Below are positions 26,722-34,868 of a DNA stretch of 45,526 nt, piece after piece (the stretch's first letter is position 1; each line of letters begins with the position of its first letter). The stretch covers positions 1-45,526 of the forward strand of contig NZ_SMOA01000025.1 of assembly GCF_004353985.1 (NCBI RefSeq). Direction: 5' to 3'. A program made the translations under genes and the position numbers. This DNA comes from Paracraurococcus ruber. Lineage in GTDB: Bacteria > Pseudomonadota > Alphaproteobacteria > Acetobacterales > Acetobacteraceae. The notes beneath the pieces are model-generated. The model was not told the origin of the DNA and did no database searches. It saw only the letters and a list, made by a program, of their open reading frames with translations.

Positions 26722-27222
26722 GCCGTCCCTGGCCGTGGCAGGGCCAAGGTGGCCATCGAGACCGGAGGATGGAAAGGCGGTGGCGTCCCGATCAACGAAG
26801 CTGTGACGGAGGCCGTGTCATCGCGGCGTCCGCGCCCCGGCGCCCTCGATGCAGGACCGCACCTGGCGACGCCTTAGCCAGGCGGGCGCAGGACGGGGGT
26901 TGAATATCCCGCCGGGAAGAAAGCCTTCCGCGCGCGATGCGGGTTCTCATCGCCAATGGCGGCATCGCGTATCGATGCGCGTCGGCACGGCGATGGCGCG
27001 TCGCGTCCTGGCATGCGACAGGGGCATTGCGGTCCGGCTGCCATCGCCGACGGGATGGCGCGATGTGTCTGCAGGACGCGGCAGTTTCCTGCAGCCTGCG
27101 GCACGATGGCGAGGGGACGCCGACATGGTAGCGGCCGCCATCCGGGCCCATGCAGCCGGGGGTCGGATCACGCCTGCCGGCGGCTGCTGCGACGCGCCCG
27201 ATTTGCAACAGGGATCTTCGAC
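26722..27222. promoter_or_regulatory. Divergent intergenic region, acetyltransferase / PRTase
   Basis: 501 bp without a convincing gene, holding the promoters of two divergent units. It includes an 8-bp inverted repeat (see 27069-27094). A short frame from 26937 starts MRVLIANGG like a glycosyltransferase but loses all resemblance after about ten residues. Confidence 0.5.
27069..27094. promoter_or_regulatory. Inverted repeat upstream of the PRTase-HAD unit
   Basis: CTGCAGGA (27069-27076) and TCCTGCAG (27087-27094) are perfect inverted arms with a 10-bp spacer, about 130 bp before the PRTase start. The spacing fits a dimeric repressor site; no partner regulator is encoded nearby. Confidence 0.35.
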
Positions 27223-27894
27223 ATGGCTCATTCGACCATTCTCGAACGCGAACGCTCCCCCGCTTACGGGAAGTACGCCGCGGCCCGGGACAAGATCTAC
27301 ATGACCATGCCGGAAGCGGTCAGCCTGTCCGAGGATCTGGCGGCCGAGATCGCTGCGGCCGGCGGCGTGCCCGATCTCGTCGTCGGGCTGGCGAATGGTG
27401 CCCTTGTCCCCGCCAAGATCGTCGCCGGGCAGCTCGGCGTGCCGTTCGAGATCGTGCAGGTCAGGCGCATCGGCAGCCGCTACAAGCAGTATCTCTTCCG
27501 CCTGAAGCAGATGCTCGGCCTGCCGAACTGGCTGGTGACGCTGCCGGTGCTGATGCCGCTGTGGCGGCTGCTGCAGACCCGGCACGAAACCCTGGAGGTC
27601 AGCCAGGACGGCTTCGGCTTCGACGTGACGGGCCGGGATGTCGTCATCGTGGATGATGCGATCCATACCGGCGCCTCGCTCCGGTATGTGCGGCAGCGGA
27701 TCCAGGATGCCGGGGCACGCCGCATCCGGACGGCGGTCATCTGCTGGTACCAGGGGGAAGGCGATTCCGGATCCTGGCAGCCCGACATCTGGCTGCACAG
27801 GAAGGATCAGTACTATCCCTGGTCGAATGTCAGCCCGCACTATGCCGAATTCGAGGCGTGGCTGCGCCGCAACGGACTGGTGCTCTGGCAATGA
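27223..27894 (+). CDS. Type I phosphoribosyltransferase of the EPS locus
   Basis: 223-residue PRTase-fold protein. The PRPP-binding signature is VVIVDDAIHTGASL at about residues 140-153, with the two acidic residues and the Thr-Gly turn intact. The earlier loop DLVVGLANGALVPAKIVAGQLGVPF supplies the pyrophosphate site. A long insertion of about 40 residues (RYKQYLFRLKQML...TRHETLEV) separates the halves, and the C-terminus is Trp/Tyr-rich (WLHRKDQYYPWSNVSPHYAEFEAW). It resembles purine-type PRTases of the Gpt/Hpt group but the base is not evident. Its stop overlaps the ATG of the HAD gene by 4 bp, so the two proteins act together. Start chosen by the AGGGA site and family start. Confidence 0.8.
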   Translation: MAHSTILERERSPAYGKYAAARDKIYMTMPEAVSLSEDLAAEIAAAGGVPDLVVGLANGALVPAKIVAGQLGVPFEIVQVRRIGSRYKQYLFRLKQMLGLPNWLVTLPVLMPLWRLLQTRHETLEVSQDGFGFDVTGRDVVIVDDAIHTGASLRYVRQRIQDAGARRIRTAVICWYQGEGDSGSWQPDIWLHRKDQYYPWSNVSPHYAEFEAWLRRNGLVLWQ

Positions 27895-28586
27895 AAGGGG
27901 ATGCGTCCCTGCTGCTGCTCGACCTCGATGGCGTGGTCGTCTACGAGGCAATGCCGCCGGAGAGCCGGGAGCGGGAGATCCTCCTGCTGCACGACAACCT
28001 GCGCGAGACGCTCCGCGATCTCGGATGTCCGATCGTCGTCCTGACCCACCGCTCGCGGCGGGAGGCCCGCCGGATCCTGGCGGCCGCGGGCGTCCTCGGA
28101 CCCGATGGACCCGTCCAGGACATCATGGCGGCCGAGGACCTTCTGCTGGCGGCGATGCGGACCGGGGGACCGATGCAGTTGCTGCGGCGCGGCCTCTGCA
28201 AGAGCTGGATCCTGCCGGTTGTCGAGGCACGGCATGGCGTGCCCCGCGGTCGCATGGCGTTCATCGATGATCGGGTGGACAATCTGGACGCACTCGGGCG
28301 GCATGGCGTCGGCCTGCGGCTGCACGCGCCATCGGGCTTCGTCGCCGATGGTCCCCGGATGGTCAGCTTCGACGTCGCGGATGCCGTCGCGGCAATCCGG
28401 CACTGGCAATCGGCGGGCGATGGCCCGGCCTGCGTGGCTCTGACGCGGCGTTGCTACGATGTCGCGCCCTGGCGCCGCACCGGGCTCCATACCCGGAAGG
28501 AAAGCCTGCACGCCTTCAACGCGGCGCGGATGGTGATGCGGCATCTGCGACAGGCCTTCGCCCGGCGCAGGGGCGATCCGGCGTGA
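27891..28586 (+). CDS. HAD-superfamily hydrolase paired with the PRTase
   Basis: 231-residue HAD-fold protein, probably a phosphatase. Motif I is LLLLDLDGVVV with Asp11 (nucleophile) and Asp13; motif II is VLTHRS with Thr52; a Lys at about 103-104 (GLCKSW) serves as motif III; and motif IV is MAFIDDRVDN. The cap appears small, so large or varied substrates may fit. Being translationally coupled to a PRTase, it likely dephosphorylates a ribosylated product or removes phosphate from its precursor. The C-terminal tail is basic (MRHLRQAFARRRG). A hairpin follows at once. Pathway unknown. Confidence 0.82.
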   Translation: MKGDASLLLLDLDGVVVYEAMPPESREREILLLHDNLRETLRDLGCPIVVLTHRSRREARRILAAAGVLGPDGPVQDIMAAEDLLLAAMRTGGPMQLLRRGLCKSWILPVVEARHGVPRGRMAFIDDRVDNLDALGRHGVGLRLHAPSGFVADGPRMVSFDVADAVAAIRHWQSAGDGPACVALTRRCYDVAPWRRTGLHTRKESLHAFNAARMVMRHLRQAFARRRGDPA

Positions 28587-28590
28587 CGAT

Positions 28591-28620
28591 GCCCCCGCAA
28601 CGCCGTGTGGCAGCGGGGGC
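28591..28620 (+). terminator. GC hairpin after the HAD gene
   Basis: GCCCCCGC (28591-28598) pairs with GCGGGGGC (28613-28620) in an 8-bp all-GC stem with a 14-base loop, beginning 5 bases after the stop codon. Probable terminator of the PRTase-HAD unit. Confidence 0.6.
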
Positions 28621-28986
28621 CTTGCCGGCCATGCGCCGGCATCGGCGTGGCGTTTGCATCCCGGGCCGCCGCGCGCTGGGGCTTCGGCCGAGGCTCCCTG
28701 CGGCCGGCCACCCTGGCGCGGGCCGCAGCACCTCGATCAGGCGGGGAAGCCGACCAAGACCCTGGCATGCGGCAGGATCGCCAGCGCCGCGCCCGGCGGC
28801 ATGCCATGGTCAGGGCTGCGATGGCCGTCCGTGCCAGCCGCCGCGCCTGACGGGCAAAGCCTGCGCGGCGGCCATTCGCTACGGAAGCTGGGCCACCCTG
28901 GCGGCACGCCGCCCGGCATAACGGCGTGCCTGCCGCGCCGGCGCCACGGCGCGCGAGACCGGCATGGCGACGTCAGGACGGCGGCA
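28621..28986. other. Gene-free stretch between convergent units
   Basis: 366 bp of GC-rich DNA between the HAD gene terminator and the ICMT-like gene. No gene or clear signal is seen. It marks the right border of the EPS locus. Confidence 0.5.
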
Positions 28987-29460
28987 TCAGATCCAGCGAC
29001 GGACCCGGGCGAGATAGGCTTCGTAGGGCGGGCCGAAGCGGCGGCGCAGATAGGCCTCCTCCCGCGCCACCACCAGCCGGTCCAGCACCAGGAAGCTCGC
29101 CGCCACCGCCAGCCAGGGCCAGAGATCGCCCAGCCGCAGCGCGATGCCGGCCGCCACCAGCAGGAAGCCCAGATAGATCGGGTTGCGGGAAAGCCGGAAA
29201 GGGCCGCGCTCCACCAGCGCCTGGTCCGGCTTGTGCGGCATGGGGTCCGTGCCGGCGCGGACCATCACCGCGACGGTCCAGACCGAGAGCGCGAGGCCGA
29301 GGCCCATCACCACGAAGGCCAGGCCGGGCTGCGGCGCCCCGGCCGGCAGCGGCGCCAGGCCGCGCAGCAGCCAGCCCAGCAGCACCAGCCCGCCGACCAG
29401 CAGCGGCGGCGGCACCCGCACGCCCGGGCCATGCCTGTCTTCAGGGCCGGATATAGGCAT
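28987..29460 (-). CDS. Isoprenylcysteine methyltransferase-like (ICMT/PEMT) membrane protein
   Basis: 157-residue membrane protein of the bacterial ICMT/PEMT-like family. Four hydrophobic segments are seen, with LVGGLVLLGWLLRGLAPL first. The SAM-binding block is in the second half: GPFRLSRNPIYLGFLLVAAGIALRLG (the RNPIY and G-hydrophobic pattern), then REEAYLRRRFGPPYEAYLARVRRWI, the E-E-x-L-x-x-x-F-G-x-x-Y end motif. Bacterial members methylate small molecules or lipids; few have known substrates. The ATG at 29460 lies inside the end of the DsrE-like gene (20-bp overlap), so expression is coupled. Confidence 0.88.
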   Translation of the reverse strand: MPISGPEDRHGPGVRVPPPLLVGGLVLLGWLLRGLAPLPAGAPQPGLAFVVMGLGLALSVWTVAVMVRAGTDPMPHKPDQALVERGPFRLSRNPIYLGFLLVAAGIALRLGDLWPWLAVAASFLVLDRLVVAREEAYLRRRFGPPYEAYLARVRRWI

Positions 29461-29875
29461 AGCCCTCCGCCTGCAGCCGGGCGAGCTCCACCACCCCCGC
29501 CGGCACCACATCCGCCTCCGGCACCGCGAACAGGGCCTCCCGCGCCAGGGACTGGCCGCGCAGGCTGTTGGCGCAGACCAGGAAGCGCGCCCCGCGCGCC
29601 CGCAGCGCCGCGACCTGTGCCGCCATCGCCGCATCCTCCGCCGCCCGCAGCAGCAGCCGCACGCCGGTCGCGTTCAGCACGCAGGCGAGGTCGAGCCGGG
29701 CGTCGCCCACCGCGTCGAGGTGGTTGCGCATGTTGCCCAGCGCGGTGCGCCAGGCGGCATGCTCCGGCCCGCCCTCATCGCCCACATGGTAGACAACCCT
29801 CTGCCGCGCCGGGGCGGCGGCGGCCGGCCCGGCGGCGGCGAACGCGATCCCGGCGGCGAGCCCCCGGCGCTGCAT
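29441..29875 (-). CDS. Exported DsrE/DsrF-like protein
   Basis: 144-residue protein with an N-terminal signal (MQRRGLAAGIAFAAAGPAAAA, cleavage near residue 21). Its DsrE-like alpha/beta fold has RVVYHVGDEGGPEHAAWRTALGNMRNHLDAVG and LACVLNATGVRLLL in the N-terminal half. The conserved Cys is in FLVCANSLRGQS (about residue 105), and the end VVELARLQAEGYAYIRP is typical of periplasmic family members. DsrE proteins carry sulfur on this Cys; the periplasmic ones have no clear role. It lies downstream of ygfZ (27-bp gap) and overlaps the ICMT-like gene. Confidence 0.85.
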   Translation of the reverse strand: MQRRGLAAGIAFAAAGPAAAAPARQRVVYHVGDEGGPEHAAWRTALGNMRNHLDAVGDARLDLACVLNATGVRLLLRAAEDAAMAAQVAALRARGARFLVCANSLRGQSLAREALFAVPEADVVPAGVVELARLQAEGYAYIRP

Positions 29876-29902
29876 GGCGATCCTCCCTCCTGCCGCGCCA
29901 GC

Positions 29903-30730
29903 CTAGGCCGGTTCGCGCGCCGGCAGCATCATCCAGCTGGGGATGCGCGGCAGGAGCGCGGCGTCGCCGCAGCGCAGCGGGCGGCCGTCCAGCGCCTCCA
30001 GCCGCAGCTGCGCAATGCCCATGCCGTCGCGGCCGGACCGCATCTCGCCCGCCTCCGCCTCCCCGGCCAGCACCGGGGTGCCGGGCCCCGGCAGCGGCCC
30101 GTCCACCGCCACCGGCACCAGCCGGCGCTTGAGCAGTCCGCGATACTTGGTCCGCGCCGTCAGCTCCTGGCCCATGTAGCAGCCCTTGGTCCAGGAAATG
30201 CCGTGCAGCTCGTCGAAACCGGCCTCGAGCAGCACGGTCTGCTCCGGGACCAGGTCCTTCGACCCGTCGGGCAGCCCAAGGGCGAGGCGGTGGCGGTCCC
30301 AATCCTCGGCAGTCGCGTCGGTGGCGGGCAGCGGCGCCGGCGACAGGGCGCGCCAGCCGGCCTCCGGCAGCCGCGGGTCGGGCGCGGCCGGGATGCCCGC
30401 CGGCAGCGGCGCGCCGCCCCAGCCCGCCTGCACGGTGAACGCGCCGGAGGCATCGTGGACCGTGACCTTGGATCGCAGCCGGAACCGCGCCAGCCGCTGC
30501 GCCAGGGCCGGGGCCTGCGCCCTCTCGCAATCCAGCAGCAGGCGGTCATCCGCCGCCAGGACCAGCATGTCGGCCCACCACTTGCCCTGCGGGGTCAGCA
30601 GCGCGGCGAAGACCGCCCGCCCGGGGGCGGCCAGGGCGACATCGTTGGAGAGCAGGCCCTGGAGGAAGGCGACGCGGTCCTCGCCCGCCACCTCCACCAC
30701 GCCCCGGTCGGGAAGATCGGCAATCGGCAT
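29903..30730 (-). CDS. ygfZ: YgfZ/CAF17 folate-binding Fe-S cluster protein
   Basis: 275-residue GcvT-like protein. The family signature K-G-C-[FY]-x-G-Q-E is seen as KGCYMGQE at about residues 180-187. Upstream parts RVAFLQGLLSNDV, FAALLTPQGKWWADMLVL and the C-terminal TPVLAGEAEAGEMRSG fit the family. It uses tetrahydrofolate to help assemble or repair certain 4Fe-4S proteins such as MiaB. The start at 30730 (MPIADLPDRGVVEVAGEDR) is set by family similarity; the frame remains open far upstream on the opposite strand of the GT9 gene, which is not real coding. It is divergent from the GT9 gene with 78 bp between the starts. Confidence 0.95.
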   Translation of the reverse strand: MPIADLPDRGVVEVAGEDRVAFLQGLLSNDVALAAPGRAVFAALLTPQGKWWADMLVLAADDRLLLDCERAQAPALAQRLARFRLRSKVTVHDASGAFTVQAGWGGAPLPAGIPAAPDPRLPEAGWRALSPAPLPATDATAEDWDRHRLALGLPDGSKDLVPEQTVLLEAGFDELHGISWTKGCYMGQELTARTKYRGLLKRRLVPVAVDGPLPGPGTPVLAGEAEAGEMRSGRDGMGIAQLRLEALDGRPLRCGDAALLPRIPSWMMLPAREPA

Positions 30731-30808
30731 GGCGGGAAGATGGGGGCGGCGGGGGCGGCGCTGCAACGGGTAGGGCGCGGGCCGCGGACATGCTACAGCC
30801 GCCGGGCC

Positions 30809-31732
30809 GTGCGCATCCTCTTCATCTCCTCCACCCGGATCGGCGATGCCGTGCTGTCCACCGGGCTGCTGGACCACCTGATCCGCACCCATCCGCATGC
30901 CAAGGTCGCGGTCGCCTGCGGCCCGGCGGCGGAGGGCGTCTTCGCCCGCATGCCGAACCGCGCCTGGACCATCGTGCTGGCCAAGCGCCGCTTCCGGCTG
31001 CACTGGTGGGAGCTGTGGCGGGAGGTCGGGCGCCAGCGCTGGGACATCGTGGTCGACCTCCGCGGCTCGGCCTTCGCCTGGATGCTGCGGGCAGGGCAGC
31101 GCTTCGTCATGCGCGGCGGCCGGCAGAAGGGGCATCGGCTGACGCATCTCGGGGCGCTGCTGGGCCTCGACCCGCCGCCCCTGCCGGTCGCCTGGTTCAA
31201 CGCCGCCGACCGGGCGCGCGCCGCCGCGCTGCTGCCCGGCGAGGGGGGGCTCTGGATCGCCCTCGGCCCCACCGCCAACTGGGACCGCAAGGTCTGGCCG
31301 GCGGACCGCTTCGTCGCCCTGTTCCGGGCGCTGACCGCGCCCGGCGCGCCGCTGGCCGGCGCCCGCGCCGCGGTGCTGGGCGGGCCCGGCGCGCAGGAGG
31401 CGGCGATGGCCGCACCGGTGCTGGCCGCGCTGGGCGACCGCGCGGTGGACCTGGTCGGCCGGCTCTCCCTGCCCGAGGTGGCGGCGGTACTGGCCCGCAG
31501 CGCCCTGTTCGTCGGCAATGACAGCGGGCTGATGCATCTCTCGGCCGCGACCGGCACGCCGACGCTCGGCCTGTTCGGCCCCTCGCGCGTCGAGGAATAC
31601 GCCCCCGCCGGCCGCCGCACCGCGACCGCCGTCGCGCCCGGCAGCCCGGCGCTGGATTCCATGCCGGGCCTGACGCTGGAGGCGGCGCTGGCGGCGGCGC
31701 AGGGGTTGCTCGACAGGCGGGCGGCGGCGTGA
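30809..31732 (+). CDS. GT9 heptosyltransferase-like enzyme
   Basis: 307-residue GT-B glycosyltransferase of family 9, the family of WaaC/WaaF/WaaQ that add heptose to the LPS inner core. It starts from a GTG (VRILFISSTRIGDAVLSTGLLDHL), the usual family opening with the R-I-G-D turn. The donor region has LGPTANWDRKVWPADRF, AVLGGPGAQEAA, and near residue 236 GNDSGLMHLSAATGTPTLGLFGPS, the family signature. It is the first gene of a rightward five-gene glycan operon, probably acting on lipopolysaccharide at the inner membrane. Sugar unknown. Confidence 0.92.
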   Translation: MRILFISSTRIGDAVLSTGLLDHLIRTHPHAKVAVACGPAAEGVFARMPNRAWTIVLAKRRFRLHWWELWREVGRQRWDIVVDLRGSAFAWMLRAGQRFVMRGGRQKGHRLTHLGALLGLDPPPLPVAWFNAADRARAAALLPGEGGLWIALGPTANWDRKVWPADRFVALFRALTAPGAPLAGARAAVLGGPGAQEAAMAAPVLAALGDRAVDLVGRLSLPEVAAVLARSALFVGNDSGLMHLSAATGTPTLGLFGPSRVEEYAPAGRRTATAVAPGSPALDSMPGLTLEAALAAAQGLLDRRAAA

Positions 31733-31826
31733 CCATGCCAGGCCCGACATCCCCCGCAGCGCGCCGGGGTCGCCGCGGCCTGCCCCTGCCGTCCCCCGGC
31801 CCCCTGCCGGCGGCAAGGGCAGCGGC

Positions 31827-32651
31827 ATGAGCACGACCGCGACCGTCGCCGCGCCGGCCCGCGCGGCGGCCGCCCCGCGCCTGTCCGCCCTGGTCGTCGC
31901 CCGCAACGAGGCCGCGCGGCTGCCCGCCTGCCTCGTCAGCCTGGCGCCGGCGGACGAGATCCTGGTGGTGCTGGACCGCAGCACCGATGCCAGCGCCGAC
32001 ATCGCGCGCGCCCAGGGCGCCCGGGTGCTGGAGGGCGGCTGGGAGCTGGAAGGGGCGCGCCGCAATGCCGGGATCGCCGCCTGCACCGGCGACTGGGTCC
32101 TGGAGGTCGATGCCGATGAGCGGGTGCCACCCGCCCTGTGGGACGAGATCAGGCGCGTCATCGCCGCCTCCGCGCACCAGTACCACCGCGTGCGCATCGA
32201 CAATTACGTGGGCGACCGGCTGATCCTGCATGGCTGGGGCGGCAGCTTCGGCACGACGCTCAAGCCCATCCTGTTCCGGAAGGGCGCCAAGCATTGGCGC
32301 GGCCAGCGCGTGCATCCGGGCCTGGACTGGACGGGCACCGAGGGCGAGCGCCTGACCGCGCATGGCATCCGGCACGAGGTGGACCGCGACATCTCCGACA
32401 TGCTGCGGCGGCTGGACCGCTATTCCTCGGCCAAGGCGGCGGACCTGCTGGCGGAAGGGCGGATCGGCTCGCTGCCCGACAATCTCCGCCGCTGCGCCTC
32501 CCGCATCGTCAAATGCTACATCGGCCGGAAGGGGTACAGGGAAGGCGGCTGGGGCCTGCTGATCGCGCTCTGCGCCGGGCTGTTCCCCCTGCTGTCGCAT
32601 CTGAAGGCGCGGCTGGAGCCGGAGCGCCACCGCCCGGCGCCGCCGGGATGA
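31827..32651 (+). CDS. GT2 glycosyltransferase of the WaaE/KdtX type
   Basis: 274-residue GT-A enzyme. Start of the nucleotide-binding domain: RLSALVVARNEAARLPACLVSL, then DEILVVLDRSTDAS, LEGARRNAGIAACTGDWVLEVDADERVP with the DxD motif near residue 96. The following blocks KPILFRKGAKHWRGQRVHPGL and a helical C-terminus with KAADLLAEGRIG match WaaE/KdtX-like LPS-core glucosyltransferases. It follows the GT9 gene by 94 bp. Cytoplasmic, acting on lipid A-core. An Ala-rich N-terminal tail of about 17 residues precedes the domain. Confidence 0.9.
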   Translation: MSTTATVAAPARAAAAPRLSALVVARNEAARLPACLVSLAPADEILVVLDRSTDASADIARAQGARVLEGGWELEGARRNAGIAACTGDWVLEVDADERVPPALWDEIRRVIAASAHQYHRVRIDNYVGDRLILHGWGGSFGTTLKPILFRKGAKHWRGQRVHPGLDWTGTEGERLTAHGIRHEVDRDISDMLRRLDRYSSAKAADLLAEGRIGSLPDNLRRCASRIVKCYIGRKGYREGGWGLLIALCAGLFPLLSHLKARLEPERHRPAPPG

Positions 32652-32661
32652 GCGGGGCGGC

Positions 32662-33678
32662 TTGCGCATCCTGATGGCGACGGAGGGGCCGCGTCTCGGG
32701 CCCGGCGACTTGGCGGCGCGACCGCTGGGCGGGGTCGAGACCGCCTTTGCCCTCCTGGCACAGGCCTTCGTCCGGCGCGGGCACGACCTTGAACTGCGTG
32801 CCGGCGACGGACCGCCCGAGACGCGGGACGGGTTGCGCTGGGCCCCGCTGGCCACCGGCGGCGCGGCTTGTGATCTCGTCCTTGCCAATCGCCTGCCGCG
32901 GCTGTTCCGGGCGCTGCCGGCGGGCCGCCGCGTGCTCTGGCTGCACAATCCCGGCGGCTACCTGCGCAAGCCGCGGCATCTGCTGCCGCTCCTGGCGGCC
33001 TGGCCGCGCCTCGTCACGCTCGGGCCCTCGCACAGCGCCAGCCTGCCGCGCATCCTGCCCTTCCGCCCCATCGAGATCCCGCTCGCCCTCGCCCCGCCCT
33101 TCGACGCGCCGCCCGCGCCGCGGCCGGCGCCGCCGCCGGTGGCCGTCTTCGCCTCCAACCCGCTGCGGGGGCTGGACTGGCTGCTGGATGTCTGGGCCAG
33201 GCGCATCCGACCGCTCCTTCCTTCGGCCGAGTTGCACCTCTATGCCGGCGCGGCCACCTATGGCGGCGATGCCCGCCTCGCCACCCGCGCGGCGCCGGTG
33301 CTGGCCCGGGCCGCCTCCCTGGCCGCGCAGGGCGTACGCCTGTTCGACCCGCTGCCGCGCCCGCTGCTCGCCGCAAGGCTGGGGGCGGCGCGGGTGATGC
33401 TCTATCGCGGCGATCCCGGGGAGACCTTCTGCCTGGCGGTGGCGGAGGCGCAGGCGCTGGGCCTGCCGGCCGTGGTGACGCCGCTGGGTTCGGTGCCGGA
33501 ACGCGTGGCGGATGGCGTGACGGGCGTGGTGGCGCAAGACGACGGCGCCTTCGCGGAGGCCGCGCTGCGGCTGCTGTCGGACCGCCTGGCCTGGGATGCC
33601 ATGCACCGTGCCGCCCTGGCGCGCGGCCCCGGCCCGACCTGGGACGCGGTCGCCGCCTGCTTCGAGGCGCTGGCATGA
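32662..33678 (+). CDS. GT4-like glycosyltransferase, first of a tandem pair
   Basis: 338-residue GT-B enzyme. The start is TTG at 32662, reading MRILMATEGPRLGPGDLAARPLGGVETAF, since RILMATEG is the proper first strand; the ATG at 32674 would cut it short. Second-domain blocks are PPVAVFASNPLRGLDWLLDVW, AELHLYAGAATYGGDA, RVMLYRGDPGETFCLAVAEAQALGLPAVVTPLGSVPERVADGVTGVV, with the E-x7-E donor pattern (ETFCLAVAE). The linker between domains is a Pro/Ala run. It follows GT2 by 10 bp and overlaps the next GT by 4 bp (ATGA). Sugar unknown. Confidence 0.86.
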   Translation: MRILMATEGPRLGPGDLAARPLGGVETAFALLAQAFVRRGHDLELRAGDGPPETRDGLRWAPLATGGAACDLVLANRLPRLFRALPAGRRVLWLHNPGGYLRKPRHLLPLLAAWPRLVTLGPSHSASLPRILPFRPIEIPLALAPPFDAPPAPRPAPPPVAVFASNPLRGLDWLLDVWARRIRPLLPSAELHLYAGAATYGGDARLATRAAPVLARAASLAAQGVRLFDPLPRPLLAARLGAARVMLYRGDPGETFCLAVAEAQALGLPAVVTPLGSVPERVADGVTGVVAQDDGAFAEAALRLLSDRLAWDAMHRAALARGPGPTWDAVAACFEALA

Positions 33679-34868
33679 GCCGCCCCGGCCCGAGCCAGGC
33701 CCGAGGGGTCCAGGGGCCCCCTGGCCCTGGGTCGATCGGCGCCGCCGCCGGCGATGCTGCGGAGGGCAGGGTCCTCCGCGATCGGCCCCTCCGCGTCGCG
33801 CATGTGATGGCCGGCGCGGTCGTCGGCGGCGCCGAGGCCTTCTACGAACGCCTGACCCTGGCCCAACACGCGGTCGGCGAGCAGGTGCTGGCGGTGATCC
33901 GGGCGGAGCCCGGCCGCGCCGCCCGGCTTCGCGCCGGCGGGCTCGACCCGGTGGAACTGCCGATGGGCGGCCCCTTCGACCTGATGACCCGCCCGCGCCT
34001 GTGCCGGGCGCTGGCCGCCTTCGCGCCACGGGTCGTCGTCGCCTGGGCCAACCGTGCCGGCCGCTTCGCCGGCGCGGTGAAGCGGCGCGGCGCGCCCTGG
34101 ACGCTGGTGGGCCGGCTCGGCGGCTACTACGACCTGAAATACTACCGCCATTGCGACCACCTGGTCGGCAACACGCAGGACCTGCGGGACTGGCTGGTGC
34201 GCCAGGGCTGGCCGGCGGCGCGGGCGCATTACGTGCCGAATTTCGCGCATGACTATGCCGGGGTGGCGCCCGTCGCGCTGCCCGGCGCCCAGCGCCTGCT
34301 GGCGCTGGGCCGGCTGCACCCGAACAAGGGCTTCGACCTGCTGCTGCACGCGCTGGCCCGGCTGCCCGGGGCGCATCTGTCCCTGGCGGGCGAGGGGAAG
34401 GAGCGGGCCTCGCTCGAACATCTGGCACGGGAATTGGGCGTGGCGGAGCGCGTGACCTTCCTCGGCTGGCGGCAGGATGCGGGGGCGCTGCTGCGCGGCT
34501 GCGATGTCTTCGTCTGCCCGTCCCGCCACGAACCGCTGGGCAATGTGGTGCTGGAAGCCTGGTCGGCCGGCGCGCCCGTCGTCGCCGCCGCGGCGCAGGG
34601 CCCGGTGGAGCTGATCCGCCCGGGCGAGACCGGCCTGCTGGTGCCGAAGGAGGATCCGGCCGCGCTCGCCACCGCCATCGCCGGTTTGCTGGCGAATCCT
34701 GCCCGCGCCGCCGCCCTGGCCGCGGCCGGCCGCGCCGAATTCGCCCGCGCCCATGCCGAGGCGCCGGTGCTCGCGCGCTGGCGGGAATTCCTGCGTTCCG
34801 TCGCGCCGGAAGGCGCGCGGGCCGATGATGCGCCGGACGGCGTGCCGATCCATGGGGAGGCGCGCTGA
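33675..34868 (+). CDS. GT4 glycosyltransferase, second of the pair
   Basis: 397-residue GT-B enzyme of family 4. The real fold begins near residue 39 (LRVAHVMAGAVVGGAEAFYERL). The first about 38 residues are Gly/Pro-rich and come from a GC-rich palindromic DNA element (see the repeat at 33705). Later blocks are YVPNFAHDY, RLLALGRLHPNKGFDLLLHALARL, LSLAGEGKERASLEHLA, VTFLGWRQDAGALLRGCDVFVCPSRHEPLGNVVLEAWSAGAPVVA (E-x7-E in EPLGNVVLE). Last GT before asnB, whose ATG overlaps its stop by one base (TGATG). Acts in the cytoplasm on a lipid-linked glycan. Confidence 0.92.
   Translation: MSRPGPSQARGVQGPPGPGSIGAAAGDAAEGRVLRDRPLRVAHVMAGAVVGGAEAFYERLTLAQHAVGEQVLAVIRAEPGRAARLRAGGLDPVELPMGGPFDLMTRPRLCRALAAFAPRVVVAWANRAGRFAGAVKRRGAPWTLVGRLGGYYDLKYYRHCDHLVGNTQDLRDWLVRQGWPAARAHYVPNFAHDYAGVAPVALPGAQRLLALGRLHPNKGFDLLLHALARLPGAHLSLAGEGKERASLEHLARELGVAERVTFLGWRQDAGALLRGCDVFVCPSRHEPLGNVVLEAWSAGAPVVAAAAQGPVELIRPGETGLLVPKEDPAALATAIAGLLANPARAAALAAAGRAEFARAHAEAPVLARWREFLRSVAPEGARADDAPDGVPIHGEAR
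33705..33716. repeat. GGGGTCCAGGGG element inside the second GT4 gene
   Basis: Core GGGGTCCAGGGG within a longer GC-rich near-palindrome (about 33700-33732) that is translated as a Gly/Pro-rich leader. A related core, GGGGTTCCAAGGGG read on the minus strand, is at 41897-41910, also near the 5' end of a gene. Confidence 0.5.

Noticed and set aside
26937-27131. Frame starting MRVLIANGG that looks like a glycosyltransferase start
   Set aside because: Resemblance ends after ten residues, followed by Arg/Cys-rich sequence; probably chance, at best a remnant.
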